64,000 nt of DNA, from the NCBI GenBank assembly GCA_023458375.1, contig JAEWZT010000002.1:1-64000 (forward strand), written 5' to 3'. The DNA comes from Bacillota bacterium (GTDB lineage Bacteria; Bacillota; Clostridia; Christensenellales; CAG-314). The notes under the pieces were generated by a model that worked only from the letters and a program-made list of their open reading frames with translations, was not told where the DNA came from and made no database searches. Numbering within the stretch: the stretch's first letter is position 1; each line of letters starts with the position of its first letter. The translations under genes and the position numbers were made by a program. Below are positions 43,799-52,809 of this stretch, in pieces.

Positions 43799-45541
43799 TT
43801 ATTTTTCTTCTTCATTCTTTGGAAAACGAAGTTTTTCTTTTGGCGTGTCAAGCCCCAGCGTGCCGCCGGGGTTCATTAAGTTATCGGGGTCAAAGTAGTT
43901 TTTCAAAACCCTTATTGCTCCGTATTCGTTTTTGCCCAGGCTCCCTTCAAGCCACGGTCCGAACATTTTTCCTATGCCGTGGTGGTGGCTCATGGCGGCG
44001 CCGCTTTGCTGAATGGCGCTTAAAATGCTGGCGTGGTAGTCAATAAAAGTTTTTAAGTCGTTTAGCGGGGCGATAAAAATAAAATAAAGGTTAGCCCCCT
44101 GCGGGTAGCAGTGCGACATGTGGCTTGTTACAATCGCCTTGGGAAGTTTTTTGCACACCGCGCGCACTTCTTCGTGAACCTTTGCCATATTGCTCCAATT
44201 TACCGAGCATTCAAGCGTATCCGTCATAATGCCGAAGTCCTGCATTGTATCGCGCAGATACGGGTCGGTAAAGCGCCCGTGTTCCCAGCTTTTCGTAACC
44301 CAGCCACCCATGGAAAGCGCCTTGTGTTTTAAGGCAACTTTTCTTATGTTTCTAGCTACGTTTCTTGAAAAACCCCTTTCGCCGTCGGTAAAGCCCAAAA
44401 AGAGGCAGCATTGCATGTCTTTGTAGCCAAGTTTTGAAAGCAGCGGCATAAGCGGCGTTTCGTCCACCCCGTAAAGGTGCAGCATTAAGCTTGTTTCTTC
44501 TGGGTCGGAAAGGCGGAATACCGAAGAATAGCCCGCCTCGCACTGCATTGCCTCGCGCGCAAAGTCCATTGCCGCCGCCCAGTCCTTAAACATATAGGAA
44601 AAGCGCACCCTGTTTTGCGGCATATACCTAAATACCCTAAGCGTTACGTTTGTAAGCACGCCGAAAGCCCCTTCGCTGCCCATCATAATGTGGTTAATTG
44701 AAGGACCCGTTGCCTCGCGCGGATAATTTGAAGTGCTGATTTTGCCTATGGGCGTAGCATATTCCTGGTGAAGCACAATATCTTCAATTTTGCCGTAATA
44801 AGTGCTGTTTTGCCCCGCGCCCCGCGTTACCACCCAGCCGCCTACGGCGCTGTATTCAAAGGATTGGGGGAAGTGCCCGCAAGTGAAAGCCCTTTTTGCG
44901 CCAAACTCAGCCTCGGCATTGTTAAGGTGTTTTTCAAGGTCGGGTCCGCTCATGCCCGACTGCACGGTAATGGTTTGGTCCCTTTCGTTAAAGCTTATAA
45001 CCTGGTTAAAGCGCAGCCTTAAATCAAGTGAAACGCCGCCTTTTACGCATTCAACGCCCCGCGTTACGCTGCTGCCTCCGCCGTAAACGTAAAGGGGAAT
45101 GGCGTTTTGGCTGCAATAACTTACGATTTTTTCAATTTGCTCCCCGTCGTCGGGATAAAGCACCAAATCTGGGATATTTTCAATCACCCTTTGCCTGACG
45201 CGCAAAAGGTCATACATTGTTTTGCCGTATGCGACAGACAGGCGGTTATACGGGTCGGTTTTGGCAAAGCCGATTCCTACAATGTTTTCCAAAGCCGCGA
45301 TATGTTTTGCGTCAAGGTTTATCGGCGCGTCAAAATTCACCTCTTCCATTCCTATATCGCCGTCGTAGCTTTTAAAATGCTCGTCCGTTAAGTCAAATTT
45401 TTTCTTCATCATTTTGTAAAGCGTCTCTTTGGGATACTTTACAAATTCGGGGTCGCCCCAACGGAAAATTGAGCGGTAGCTGTTTTTGGGGGCGGGGGTT
45501 TTTACCCACGCGGGTTCAAAATCTTTGTAAGGTTTAGCCAT
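43799..45541 (-). CDS. FAD-binding oxidase, alkyl-DHAP synthase-like
   Basis: The 580-residue flavoprotein has a PCMH-type FAD domain (LVLYPDDGEQIEKIVSYCSQ and YVYGGGSSVTRGVE, residues about 125-165). The C-terminal domain ends with MSHHHGIGKMFG near residues 518-528, the triple-histidine motif of alkyl-dihydroxyacetonephosphate synthases. Those enzymes replace an acyl group of acyl-DHAP with an alkyl chain in ether lipid synthesis; the related GlcD-type oxidases act on 2-hydroxy acids. No membrane helix is visible. It lies 26 bases after an FGGY kinase gene, suggesting linked function. The substrate is unproven. Confidence 0.82.
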   Translation of the reverse strand: MAKPYKDFEPAWVKTPAPKNSYRSIFRWGDPEFVKYPKETLYKMMKKKFDLTDEHFKSYDGDIGMEEVNFDAPINLDAKHIAALENIVGIGFAKTDPYNRLSVAYGKTMYDLLRVRQRVIENIPDLVLYPDDGEQIEKIVSYCSQNAIPLYVYGGGSSVTRGVECVKGGVSLDLRLRFNQVISFNERDQTITVQSGMSGPDLEKHLNNAEAEFGAKRAFTCGHFPQSFEYSAVGGWVVTRGAGQNSTYYGKIEDIVLHQEYATPIGKISTSNYPREATGPSINHIMMGSEGAFGVLTNVTLRVFRYMPQNRVRFSYMFKDWAAAMDFAREAMQCEAGYSSVFRLSDPEETSLMLHLYGVDETPLMPLLSKLGYKDMQCCLFLGFTDGERGFSRNVARNIRKVALKHKALSMGGWVTKSWEHGRFTDPYLRDTMQDFGIMTDTLECSVNWSNMAKVHEEVRAVCKKLPKAIVTSHMSHCYPQGANLYFIFIAPLNDLKTFIDYHASILSAIQQSGAAMSHHHGIGKMFGPWLEGSLGKNEYGAIRVLKNYFDPDNLMNPGGTLGLDTPKEKLRFPKNEEEK

Positions 45542-45567
45542 ATCTTCTCCTAAAAGTATTATTTGCC

Positions 45568-47121
45568 TTAATCTTGTTTTTTAAGTATCTCGTAAAGGCG
45601 GGTATAGAGGGGCTTTAAACGGGGATAAGTTTTGCTGTAAATCTCGGCGTAAAGCTTTTGATAAATGCCGTGCTCCTTTAAGTCGGGCAAAAACTCGTCG
45701 CGCACCCGCACCATATTGTCAAGCGCTTGGTAAAAGTCCTTGTAAACCCCCTGCGACACAAAACCCACCATGGCGGCGCCCAGCCCCGTCGTTTCGTAAG
45801 TTTGCGCGCGGCGTAAAGGTATGCCGAACATGTTTGCGGTAATTTGGCATATCGCGTCCGCCTGGCTTCCGCCCCCCGCGGCGCAAATGTATTCTATCTT
45901 GGTTCCGCTTCGCTTTTCAAGGTTTTTCAGCCCGTCATAAAGCCCGAAACCTATGCCCTCAATTATGGCGCGGTAAATATGCGCCCTCGTGTGCGTGTCG
46001 GAAAAGCCTATTATGGAGCCCTTGCCCTCGGGGTTTTTAAGCAGCGGCGACCAAAGGGGTTGAAGCATAAGCCCGTCGCAGCCGGCGGGGATTTTTTCAA
46101 GCTCTTTATTTAAAAGTTCTTCGGGCAAACAGTCGAGTTCTTTTGCACTTTTTACTTCCTTTTCGGCAAACTCCCTCAAAAACCAGCTTACCATCCAATA
46201 GCCGCGGTAGATTTGCACTTCGGGGTTATACATGTCGGGTATGACGGCGGGATAAGCGGGGAGCAGCGGCGCGGGCTCAATATATTTTTTCGTGGCTATT
46301 TGCACCGTCGCGCTTGTGCCGAAAGAAAGGCTGGCGGCGTTGGGGCGCACCACTCCGCTTCCAAGCGTTTCGCAGCCTTTGTCGCTTCCCGAAGAGATAA
46401 AGGGGAGCCCCTCTTTTAGTCCCGTTTGCTCGCTGGCTTTTTTGGTTATTTTCCCTAAAACGCCGCAAGGGTCAACAAGGGTAGGCAGCTTTTCTTGCGA
46501 TATGCCGAAAAGGGGAAATTGAACGTCTTTGGTGCTTTTCCACTTTTTGGGCTTAAAATCAAAGGGAACGTGCCCTATCATGGCGGCGGTGGCTTCGTTA
46601 AGCTCTCCCGTCAAGTAATAGCCCAAAATGCCCCCTATGGACATATATTTATAAGTTTTTTGCCAAATTTCAGGTTCGTTTTCCGCTATCCAGTTGCTTT
46701 TTGTAATTTTTCGCTGCACGTCAAGCGCTTCCGTCATGCCCACAAGCGAAAAAGCCATTTTAGAAAGCGCGGGTATAGGCGTTTGGCATTTGGCGCGCCT
46801 TTGGTCAAGCCACAAAATAAGGTCGCGCAGTACGTTGCCCTCTTTATCAACGCAGGTAAAGCTGTCTCTGAAAGGCGCCAGCGTTACGCAAATAATCTCT
46901 TCCCACAACGCGGGGTTTTTTTCCTTAACCTCGTTGGTAACGGCGCAAAGGTTTTCCCAGTAAAAAGAAAGTTTTTGCTCCGCCCAGCCGGGATTTAAAG
47001 AATAATAGGGTTTTTCGTATTTTCTCTGTGCTTTCGCCAAAAGGTTTCCCTTTGAGTCAAAAAGCAGAGCGCGCATGCTTTGTGTGCCGCAGTCTATCGA
47101 CAAAACGAGAGGATTGTTCAT
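45568..47121 (-). CDS. FGGY-family carbohydrate kinase
   Basis: The 517-residue protein starts at the ATG at 47121 after AAAGGAG (a longer frame to 47145 contains that site). It has the ATP-grip DCGTQSMRALLFDSKGN, LWLDQRR with the catalytic Asp region, SFGTSATVQIA, and the C-terminal AAGGGSQADAICQITANMFG. FGGY kinases phosphorylate sugars or polyols such as xylulose, glycerol or ribulose. The closest match cannot be read by eye. It is the first gene of a unit whose second gene is an alkyl-DHAP synthase-like flavoprotein, so a glycerol- or polyol-type substrate is an attractive guess. Confidence 0.88.
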   Translation of the reverse strand: MNNPLVLSIDCGTQSMRALLFDSKGNLLAKAQRKYEKPYYSLNPGWAEQKLSFYWENLCAVTNEVKEKNPALWEEIICVTLAPFRDSFTCVDKEGNVLRDLILWLDQRRAKCQTPIPALSKMAFSLVGMTEALDVQRKITKSNWIAENEPEIWQKTYKYMSIGGILGYYLTGELNEATAAMIGHVPFDFKPKKWKSTKDVQFPLFGISQEKLPTLVDPCGVLGKITKKASEQTGLKEGLPFISSGSDKGCETLGSGVVRPNAASLSFGTSATVQIATKKYIEPAPLLPAYPAVIPDMYNPEVQIYRGYWMVSWFLREFAEKEVKSAKELDCLPEELLNKELEKIPAGCDGLMLQPLWSPLLKNPEGKGSIIGFSDTHTRAHIYRAIIEGIGFGLYDGLKNLEKRSGTKIEYICAAGGGSQADAICQITANMFGIPLRRAQTYETTGLGAAMVGFVSQGVYKDFYQALDNMVRVRDEFLPDLKEHGIYQKLYAEIYSKTYPRLKPLYTRLYEILKKQD

Positions 47122-47383
47122 AAATAACCGCTCCTTTGTTACCAAGCCGGTAACGGCGCGCGAGCGTGCAGGCTTTGCGCGTCTTAATATGCAAAAATTA
47201 TATCATTTGCAGACCTTTTTTTCAATACTTATTAAAAACCTTTGGCGGTAAAGGCAAATTATTTTCAAAAAAATAGGAATTAAAAACTCTTATGGCAGCG
47301 ATAAAAGTTAATAAAAACGGAAGAATATTTTAAATGGCGTCCAAATTTACGATTATTAAACCGTAAGAAAAACTCATAAGCTA

Positions 47384-47412
47384 TTGACAAAGGGTTTTTA
47401 GTTTTTTATACT
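47384..47412 (+). promoter_or_regulatory. Consensus promoter of zinc-ribbon membrane protein
   Basis: TTGACA (47384-47389) and TATACT (47407-47412) are 17 bases apart. The rest of 47146-47383 shows no gene. Confidence 0.75.
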
Positions 47413-47480
47413 TTAACCGTATAACAAAACGGCTTTTGATAGCCGACGTAAATAAAAACATAAAATCGGGGGGGGAGCAT

Positions 47481-47783
47481 ATGAAGTATTGTAAATTTTG
47501 CTCACAGGAGGTAAATGACGACGCGGTGGTATGCTGCCGCTGCGGTCGCCAAATTGAGGAACTGCAAAGCGCCGGTCAAGAAGGGGGAGGAATGGGGATA
47601 GCCTCTATAATTTTTGGTGCGTTAGGCGGTTGGCTGGGGCTGCTGTTCGGTATAATAGGGCTTAGCACTTATAAATTGCCGGTAAACAGAAGAAACTGCA
47701 AAATCGGCATAGGTCTTTTCGTCGGCTGGATTGTTTTGTATTTAATTATTGTGGTGGTCAGCCTTATTGCCAGCAGGTATTAA
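47481..47783 (+). CDS. Small zinc-ribbon membrane protein
   Basis: The 100-residue protein starts at 47481 after GGGGGGGAG. Cys4, Cys7 and Cys18, Cys21 form an N-terminal zinc ribbon. Two hydrophobic helices (about residues 38-60 and 73-97) follow a glycine-rich linker. Such proteins are common in Bacillota and lack a known role. A decayed tandem copy follows directly. It has a consensus promoter, so it is likely expressed. Confidence 0.85.
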   Translation: MKYCKFCSQEVNDDAVVCCRCGRQIEELQSAGQEGGGMGIASIIFGALGGWLGLLFGIIGLSTYKLPVNRRNCKIGIGLFVGWIVLYLIIVVVSLIASRY

Positions 47784-47862
47784 TACTTTTATTCTGTCGC
47801 GTCAAAGATTTTATTAATTTTAAAAGTAACAATCATTTTGAACTAAGTAGAAAAGAAACAAA

Positions 47863-48150
47863 ATGAATTGCTGTAAAAACTGCGGTCAGGCGGCGGGGGA
47901 CGACGCGCAATCGTGTCATTGTTGCGGACGCTCTATTGATAAGCCTAAAATTATTCTCGCCGAAACAAGTCAATAGGCGTTATGCCAGTCGTTTTCGGCG
48001 CGTTAGGCGGCTAACTGGGGATGTTATTGGGCATTATTTTGACTCATAACCTAATAATATCCCGAAAACAGAAAACTGTGTAAAATAAGTCTGGGTTGTT
48101 TTTCGGCTGGCTGGCGATTTGTTTATTTGTTGCGCTGTTTTACCGCTCTT
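47863..48150 (+). pseudogene. Decayed tandem copy of the zinc-ribbon protein gene
   Basis: The ATG at 47863 begins a cysteine-rich MNCCKNCGQAAGDDAQSCHC matching the intact neighbour, but a TAG follows after 37 codons (47974). The frame then shifts; from 47976 it reads GVMPVVFGALGG, a TAA where tryptophan stands in the intact gene, then LGMLLGII, parallel to GIASIIFGALGGWLGLLFGII. Later likeness includes NRKLCKI versus NRRNCKI. The end is approximate. Confidence 0.8.
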
Positions 48151-48304
48151 TAACCATAAGGACGGTGCAAAAAACTTTTAACATGATAAAATAATAACAA
48201 AAAAATCAATTTTAAAATAACCGCAAAGGCGGGAAGTGGTATTTTTTTTGAATATCAGCACCGCAAAAAATCTGCAAAATCTGCAAAATCTGCGTTAAAA
48301 AACA

Positions 48305-48339
48305 AAAAATTAAAGAGCGGTATTGCCGCCGCTCTTTAA
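48305..48339 (-). terminator. Terminator of pfkA
   Basis: TTAAAGAGCGG (48310-48320) pairs with CCGCTCTTTAA (48329-48339), and the minus-strand side ends in ATTTTTTG. Three direct copies of AAAATCTGC (48267-48293) lie next to it. Confidence 0.85.
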
Positions 48340-48383
48340 AATTATTTTGTATTGATATTAATGTTAATTATAACGGAAAAACG

Positions 48384-49343
48384 CTATTGCGATAAAGTTT
48401 TTGCAATTTTGTATAGGTTTTTATCAACCTCTTTGACTTTTTCCAATGCCTTCGTAATGTCCATTGAAAAGATTTTGTTATTTTTTATACCCACCGCGCC
48501 GCTTTTCCCCGCTTTTAACAGTTCCGCCGCCTTAACGCCGAACTTTGCGCCCAAAAGCCTGTCTTGCAAGGTGGGGCTTCCGCCGCGCTGAATGTGACCC
48601 AATACCACCGAACGCATGGAAATTTTTGTAAGCGCCTTTAAAACAATGGCAAGCTCTTCCGCCTTGCCCGCGCCTTCCGCCACTACAATTATATCGCTTG
48701 TCTTACCCTTTTTATAGTTAGCCAAAATGTCCCTCGCAAGCGCCGTTACGTCGTAGGGCACTTCGGGTATAAGTATGGCTTCCGCGCCGCCGCCAAGCCC
48801 CGCGTATAAGGCGAGGTCGCCGCATTTGCGCCCCATGGTTTCTATTAAACACGCCCTGTCGTGGGAGGTCATTGTGTCGCGCAGCTTATTTATCGCGTCC
48901 AGAATGGTGTTTACCGCCGTATCAAAGCCCAAAGAAAAATCGGTGTAAGCCAAGTCGTTGTCAATGGTGCCGGGAATTGCCGCAACGGCTATCTCCTGTT
49001 CTTTGGCAAACAAATCCGCCCCCTTAAAGGTGCCGTCGCCGCCTATTACGCATAGCCCCTCTATGCCTAGTTTTTTAAGGTTATCCCCCGCTTGGGCGCG
49101 CCCTTTTTTATTCATAAACTCTTCGCTTCTCGCCGTTTTTAAAATAGTGCCTCCGCGCTGCAAGATGTCGGAAACGCTTCTTCTGTCCAGTTGGTTTATG
49201 TCGCCCTTAATAATTCCTTCGTAGCCCCTTTCAATGCCGTAAACGTCAAGCCCCAGCGCCAAAGAATATCTTACGAAGGCGCGCAGGGTGGCGTTCATGC
49301 CGGGCGCGTCGCCGCCGCTTGTAAGTATCGCAACTTTTTTCAT
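48384..49343 (-). CDS. pfkA: ATP-dependent 6-phosphofructokinase
   Basis: The 319-residue enzyme phosphorylates fructose 6-phosphate in glycolysis. Motifs are TSGGDAPGMNA, GGDGTFKGA, PGTIDNDLAYTDFS with the catalytic Asp, and ETMGRKCGDLAL. The Gly in GGDGT and the Gly in PGTIDND fit ATP as phosphoryl donor and not pyrophosphate. The start at 49343 follows AAAGGAC. A longer frame adds a lysine-rich stretch without a ribosome binding site. It is downstream of amino-sugar genes on the same strand. Confidence 0.96.
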   Translation of the reverse strand: MKKVAILTSGGDAPGMNATLRAFVRYSLALGLDVYGIERGYEGIIKGDINQLDRRSVSDILQRGGTILKTARSEEFMNKKGRAQAGDNLKKLGIEGLCVIGGDGTFKGADLFAKEQEIAVAAIPGTIDNDLAYTDFSLGFDTAVNTILDAINKLRDTMTSHDRACLIETMGRKCGDLALYAGLGGGAEAILIPEVPYDVTALARDILANYKKGKTSDIIVVAEGAGKAEELAIVLKALTKISMRSVVLGHIQRGGSPTLQDRLLGAKFGVKAAELLKAGKSGAVGIKNNKIFSMDITKALEKVKEVDKNLYKIAKTLSQ

Positions 49344-49453
49344 TAAGTCCTTTTCCTCTCTTTCTCTCTTTTCCCGTTTAATCTTTTTTTTCGTATTATT
49401 CTTTTTTCTTGTTCGTTTTTTTGCTTTTAGCAAACTTTTCTTTAAAAACTATT

Positions 49454-50992
49454 TTACTCTTTATCGCGCTGTCCGTCTACTTCCTCGTAGGCGTCTTTTA
49501 AGAAAAATCTTGCCGTTTTTAGCAGGCTTTTGCCCTTGTGTTCGCAGCCTTTTGCGTAAACGGCGCTTTTTTTGTCAAGCAGCTTATAATAGCTTTGCAA
49601 AGCCTGCGTAAACTGCTGATAATCGCCGTTTGTTCCCCACCCGACGCACGCAATTGCTTGCAGGCGCGGGAAAAGGTTAAATTCCAATTTATAGCTGTCG
49701 GGGACGTGCTCCGTCCACATATTGCCCTCAACGCCCAAAATGTTTTCAGCGTCCTCTCTGTCAAGCCCTTTAAGCAGCGGGTTAAAGTTATATACTGTTT
49801 TTAGCGGAATCCTTGCGTAGGGGTAGTCAAAATATGTGGCGTCAAAGTCCGACATAATTGCTTTTCTGCCCCCCTTTACCGCTTTTACCGTCGCGCCGTT
49901 TTTAAGCATTTTCCACGAAGTCCAGTGCTGAACGATAATGTCTTTGTCAAGCGTATCAGACAGGCATTCGTTCCACCCCACCACTTTTTTGCCCTTTTTT
50001 TCAAGGTGCCGCGCAAAGACATTAAAGACGTGACCTTGCAGTTCGTTCATATTTTTAAGCCCCAGCTCTTTAAGCTTGGCGTTGCATTTGGGGCAGCTAA
50101 TCCACCTCTGCTTGGGGGCTTCGTCGCCCCCCAAATGGAAATACTCATAGGGGAAAAGCTCGCAAAGCTCGTCAAGCAGCTCTTTTACTACCTCATACAT
50201 TTGATTGTTGCCCGCGCAGAGAATGTCTTCCGATATGCCCCATACCTGCCTTACGGGCACTTGAACGCCGCGGCAGGACAAATGGGGGTATGAAGCGACA
50301 ACAGCAATTGTGTGCCCCGGCAAATCAATTTCCGGCATAACGTCAATGAATCTTTCTTTTGCATAGCTGACGATTTCTTTTATTTCATTTTTGGTATAAT
50401 AGCCGCCGTAGCGCCCCTGTATAATTCTGTTGCCCTCCCGCCTTACCAAAGTGGCGTCGCGGTAACTCCCTATTTCGTTAAGCAAGGGGTATTTTTTGCT
50501 TTCAACGCGCCAGCCCTGGTCGTCGCTTAAATGAAAATGCAGCACGTTAAGCTTTACCGAAGCCATAATGTCTATGATTTTTTTAACTTCTTCTTTGGGA
50601 AAAAAGTGGCGCGCGACGTCTAGCGAGAGCCCCCTATGCGCATACAGGGGCTTGTCTTTGACTGAGCAGTAACTAACTTCACCTTTGTCTAAAAGCGCTT
50701 GCAGCACCGTCCAGAGGGCGTAAAAAGCCCCTTTTCCCCCCTTTGCGAATATTTTGACGCTTTCGCCTACTTCTATGGCATATTCTTCTTCTGCAAAGTC
50801 TTTTGACAAAATAAGCTCTATTCCGCCCTTTTCGTAAGTCAAATTAAAGCCAAAAAACACTTTAACCTGTTCAATAAAATAATCCGCCGCGGGGCGCAGT
50901 CCGTCGGGGCAGGAAATTCCCGCCTCTTGGCTTAGTTTCCAAACACCTTGCTTTTGCTCATATAGTTGCGGCTGGGGAATTACGTTTTTCAT
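49454..50992 (-). CDS. GH20 beta-N-acetylhexosaminidase, cytoplasmic
   Basis: The 512-residue enzyme has a GH20b N-terminal domain and a catalytic barrel with HRGLSLDVARHFFPKEEVKK, VLHFHLSDDQGWRVESKKYP and the acid/base pair in FHLGGDEAPKQRW. It removes terminal GlcNAc or GalNAc. The start at 50992 (ATG) follows AAAGAGGT, while the GTG nine bases earlier is inside that region. No signal peptide is present, so it cleaves imported chito- or other amino-sugar oligosaccharides. It is transcribed with pfkA direction, about 110 bases upstream of it. The gene-free stretch 50993-51570 holds its promoter. Confidence 0.93.
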   Translation of the reverse strand: MKNVIPQPQLYEQKQGVWKLSQEAGISCPDGLRPAADYFIEQVKVFFGFNLTYEKGGIELILSKDFAEEEYAIEVGESVKIFAKGGKGAFYALWTVLQALLDKGEVSYCSVKDKPLYAHRGLSLDVARHFFPKEEVKKIIDIMASVKLNVLHFHLSDDQGWRVESKKYPLLNEIGSYRDATLVRREGNRIIQGRYGGYYTKNEIKEIVSYAKERFIDVMPEIDLPGHTIAVVASYPHLSCRGVQVPVRQVWGISEDILCAGNNQMYEVVKELLDELCELFPYEYFHLGGDEAPKQRWISCPKCNAKLKELGLKNMNELQGHVFNVFARHLEKKGKKVVGWNECLSDTLDKDIIVQHWTSWKMLKNGATVKAVKGGRKAIMSDFDATYFDYPYARIPLKTVYNFNPLLKGLDREDAENILGVEGNMWTEHVPDSYKLEFNLFPRLQAIACVGWGTNGDYQQFTQALQSYYKLLDKKSAVYAKGCEHKGKSLLKTARFFLKDAYEEVDGQRDKE

Positions 50993-51128
50993 ATAAAACA
51001 CCTCTTTTGATTATTTCTTTCTTTTAAAAGTCAACCCTTTATTTTTTATTGCTTATCCGTAAAAGCTTAATTTGTTTTTGCCGTTAACATAATCGCTTGC
51101 CGGTTCCTATTGGGTCATTGCTTATGCG

Positions 51129-51201
51129 TTTGACATAGCCGCTCCTTTGCTTTTCCTTATATTATACCAAAGCTAAAAACAAAGGGCAAAGCTATGTCAA
51201 A
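51129..51201 (-). promoter_or_regulatory. Promoter of hexosaminidase flanked by inverted half-sites
   Basis: On the minus strand TTGCCC (plus 51184-51189) and TATAAT (plus 51161-51166) are 17 bases apart. An 11-base sequence TTTGACATAGC at plus 51129-51139 recurs as its reverse complement at 51191-51201, so two half-sites flank the promoter. This looks like a repression operator, perhaps with looping. The intervening stretch 51202-51570 shows no gene. Confidence 0.5.
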
Positions 51202-51570
51202 AAAGTTTTTTGTTTGCGCGCTTTTTCTGCTTACGCTTTTTCAATTTTGGAAAAAAAGGTCTTTCTTTGCTGTTGATTTTTTATGTTCTTACTTCTTTTC
51301 CTTGCACATAAAACCTGCGGAAAAAAGCGGGTTTAACTCACTTTCTAAATGAGCCGATTTTTTAACTTTATAAAAGCTGCTTTTCAAGGCTATCCTTTTG
51401 CCTTTTATCGGGCTTGCTTTTTCTTGCCCGTAAACCAAAACTGCGGCAAAGGCGTCTCACTTTTATTTAGTTATATTTTCGCTTATTTGTTCTCTCTTTT
51501 TTTCGCGGTTTTTCCTTTTTCTTTATAAGGAAAAATCCGCGTAAAAACTATTGCTCCTCTTTTTTTCAAA

Positions 51571-52611
51571 CTATTTAGTAACGGTAACCTTGTTAAGCCC
51601 CCTTGGCGCATCGGGGTTAAGCCCCCTCTTTAAAGAAAGGTGAAGCGACAAAAGCTGCCCCGCCGCAACGGCTACAAAGGGCGAAAGCGTTTCGTCGGCG
51701 TCGGGCAAAAGCAGGCTGTTTTTATATTTTGCCGCCAATTCTTCGCTTTGCGTAAATAGCGTAATTGCGCACCCCGAAGCCTCTAACTTTTCAAGCATTT
51801 TTACGGCGTCGTCAAAGGCTTTTCCCTTTAAGGCAAAGACCAAAACGTTGCTCTCTTGGCTTATTAAGGCAAAAGGACCGTGGTAAAAGTCGGAAATAGC
51901 ATAGGGGCGGGCGTTTAAATAGCAGGTTTCTTGCAGCTTTAAGGCTATTTCCTGCCCCGCTGCCAGCGCTATTCCCCTTGAAAGCACTATCATTTGCTGC
52001 GTATTTAAAAGCGCGTCGGCAAGCTTTTCTATCTTTTCTTCAAGGGCAAACACCCGTTCAAAAAGCAAAGGAAGTTTTAGCATTCTTGACGGCACAAGTT
52101 CTTCTTCTTCCGTCAGGGCTACCGCAAGCATTTTCATGATAAGCATTTGCGCCGTAAAGGTTTTTGTCGCCGCCACCGAAAGTTCCTCGCCTACGTCAAG
52201 GTAAAAATGGTATTGAAAGTTAAGCGCCATAGGGCTGTTTAAATTGTTGGTAACCGCCAAAGTAAGGGCGCCCTGCCTTTCGGCTTCCTGCATGACCAGC
52301 AAAACGTCAAGCGCCTTTCCCGACTGCGACACGCCCATTACCAAAGCATCTTTCATATTGAGCTTGCTTGAATAAAGCGTTATTACCGAAGGGTTTATGA
52401 AGGTAACGGGGATTGCCGCGTAAATTTCGCACAGATATTTAAAATATACCAAAGAATTGTTGCTGCTGCCGCGCGCAGCCACCATAATGTGCTTGATGCC
52501 CCTTTCCTTTACAACAGACGCTATTTTTTGCGCCAGCTCCAAGTTTGTCTGATAGGTGTTTTTTAAAACCGTGCTTTGCGAAAGAATTTCCTTTCTCATT
52601 AAAGTTTCCAT
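51571..52611 (-). CDS. SIS-domain aminosugar isomerase/deaminase (GlmS-C/AgaS-like)
   Basis: The 346-residue protein has two SIS domains. ARGSSNNSLVYFKY, VSQSGKALDVLLVMQEAERQ and LSVAATKTFTAQ are sugar-phosphate binding motifs. The C-terminal DAPRGLNKVTVTK is like the isomerase half of GlmS, with no glutamine amidotransferase domain. Stand-alone forms often act as glucosamine-6-phosphate deaminases. It sits beside a GH20 hexosaminidase, so amino-sugar catabolism is likely. GGAGG precedes the ATG at 52611 by eight bases. Confidence 0.87.
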   Translation of the reverse strand: METLMRKEILSQSTVLKNTYQTNLELAQKIASVVKERGIKHIMVAARGSSNNSLVYFKYLCEIYAAIPVTFINPSVITLYSSKLNMKDALVMGVSQSGKALDVLLVMQEAERQGALTLAVTNNLNSPMALNFQYHFYLDVGEELSVAATKTFTAQMLIMKMLAVALTEEEELVPSRMLKLPLLFERVFALEEKIEKLADALLNTQQMIVLSRGIALAAGQEIALKLQETCYLNARPYAISDFYHGPFALISQESNVLVFALKGKAFDDAVKMLEKLEASGCAITLFTQSEELAAKYKNSLLLPDADETLSPFVAVAAGQLLSLHLSLKRGLNPDAPRGLNKVTVTK

Positions 52612-52692
52612 TTGATAAACCTCCCCTTTTTCTTTTTTCTTTACAGCTAATTTTATTTATTAAAGCATAGGCTAATACCGCTTTGAGATATT

Positions 52693-52720
52693 ATTATATC
52701 AAATTTATTTATTTGGTGAA
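52693..52720 (-). promoter_or_regulatory. Promoter of SIS-domain gene within a palindrome
   Basis: On the minus strand TTCACC (plus 52715-52720) and TATAAT (plus 52693-52698) are 16 bases apart. GATATTATTATATC at 52687-52700 is palindromic and covers the -10 box. Confidence 0.4.
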
Positions 52721-52809
52721 AGCCTTTTCATTATATCTTCACAGGCATCTGCTAGGTATAATTTGTTAAATTATGTTAAAATATCTATTAAGGAGCAAAG
52801 TTTGCAAAA

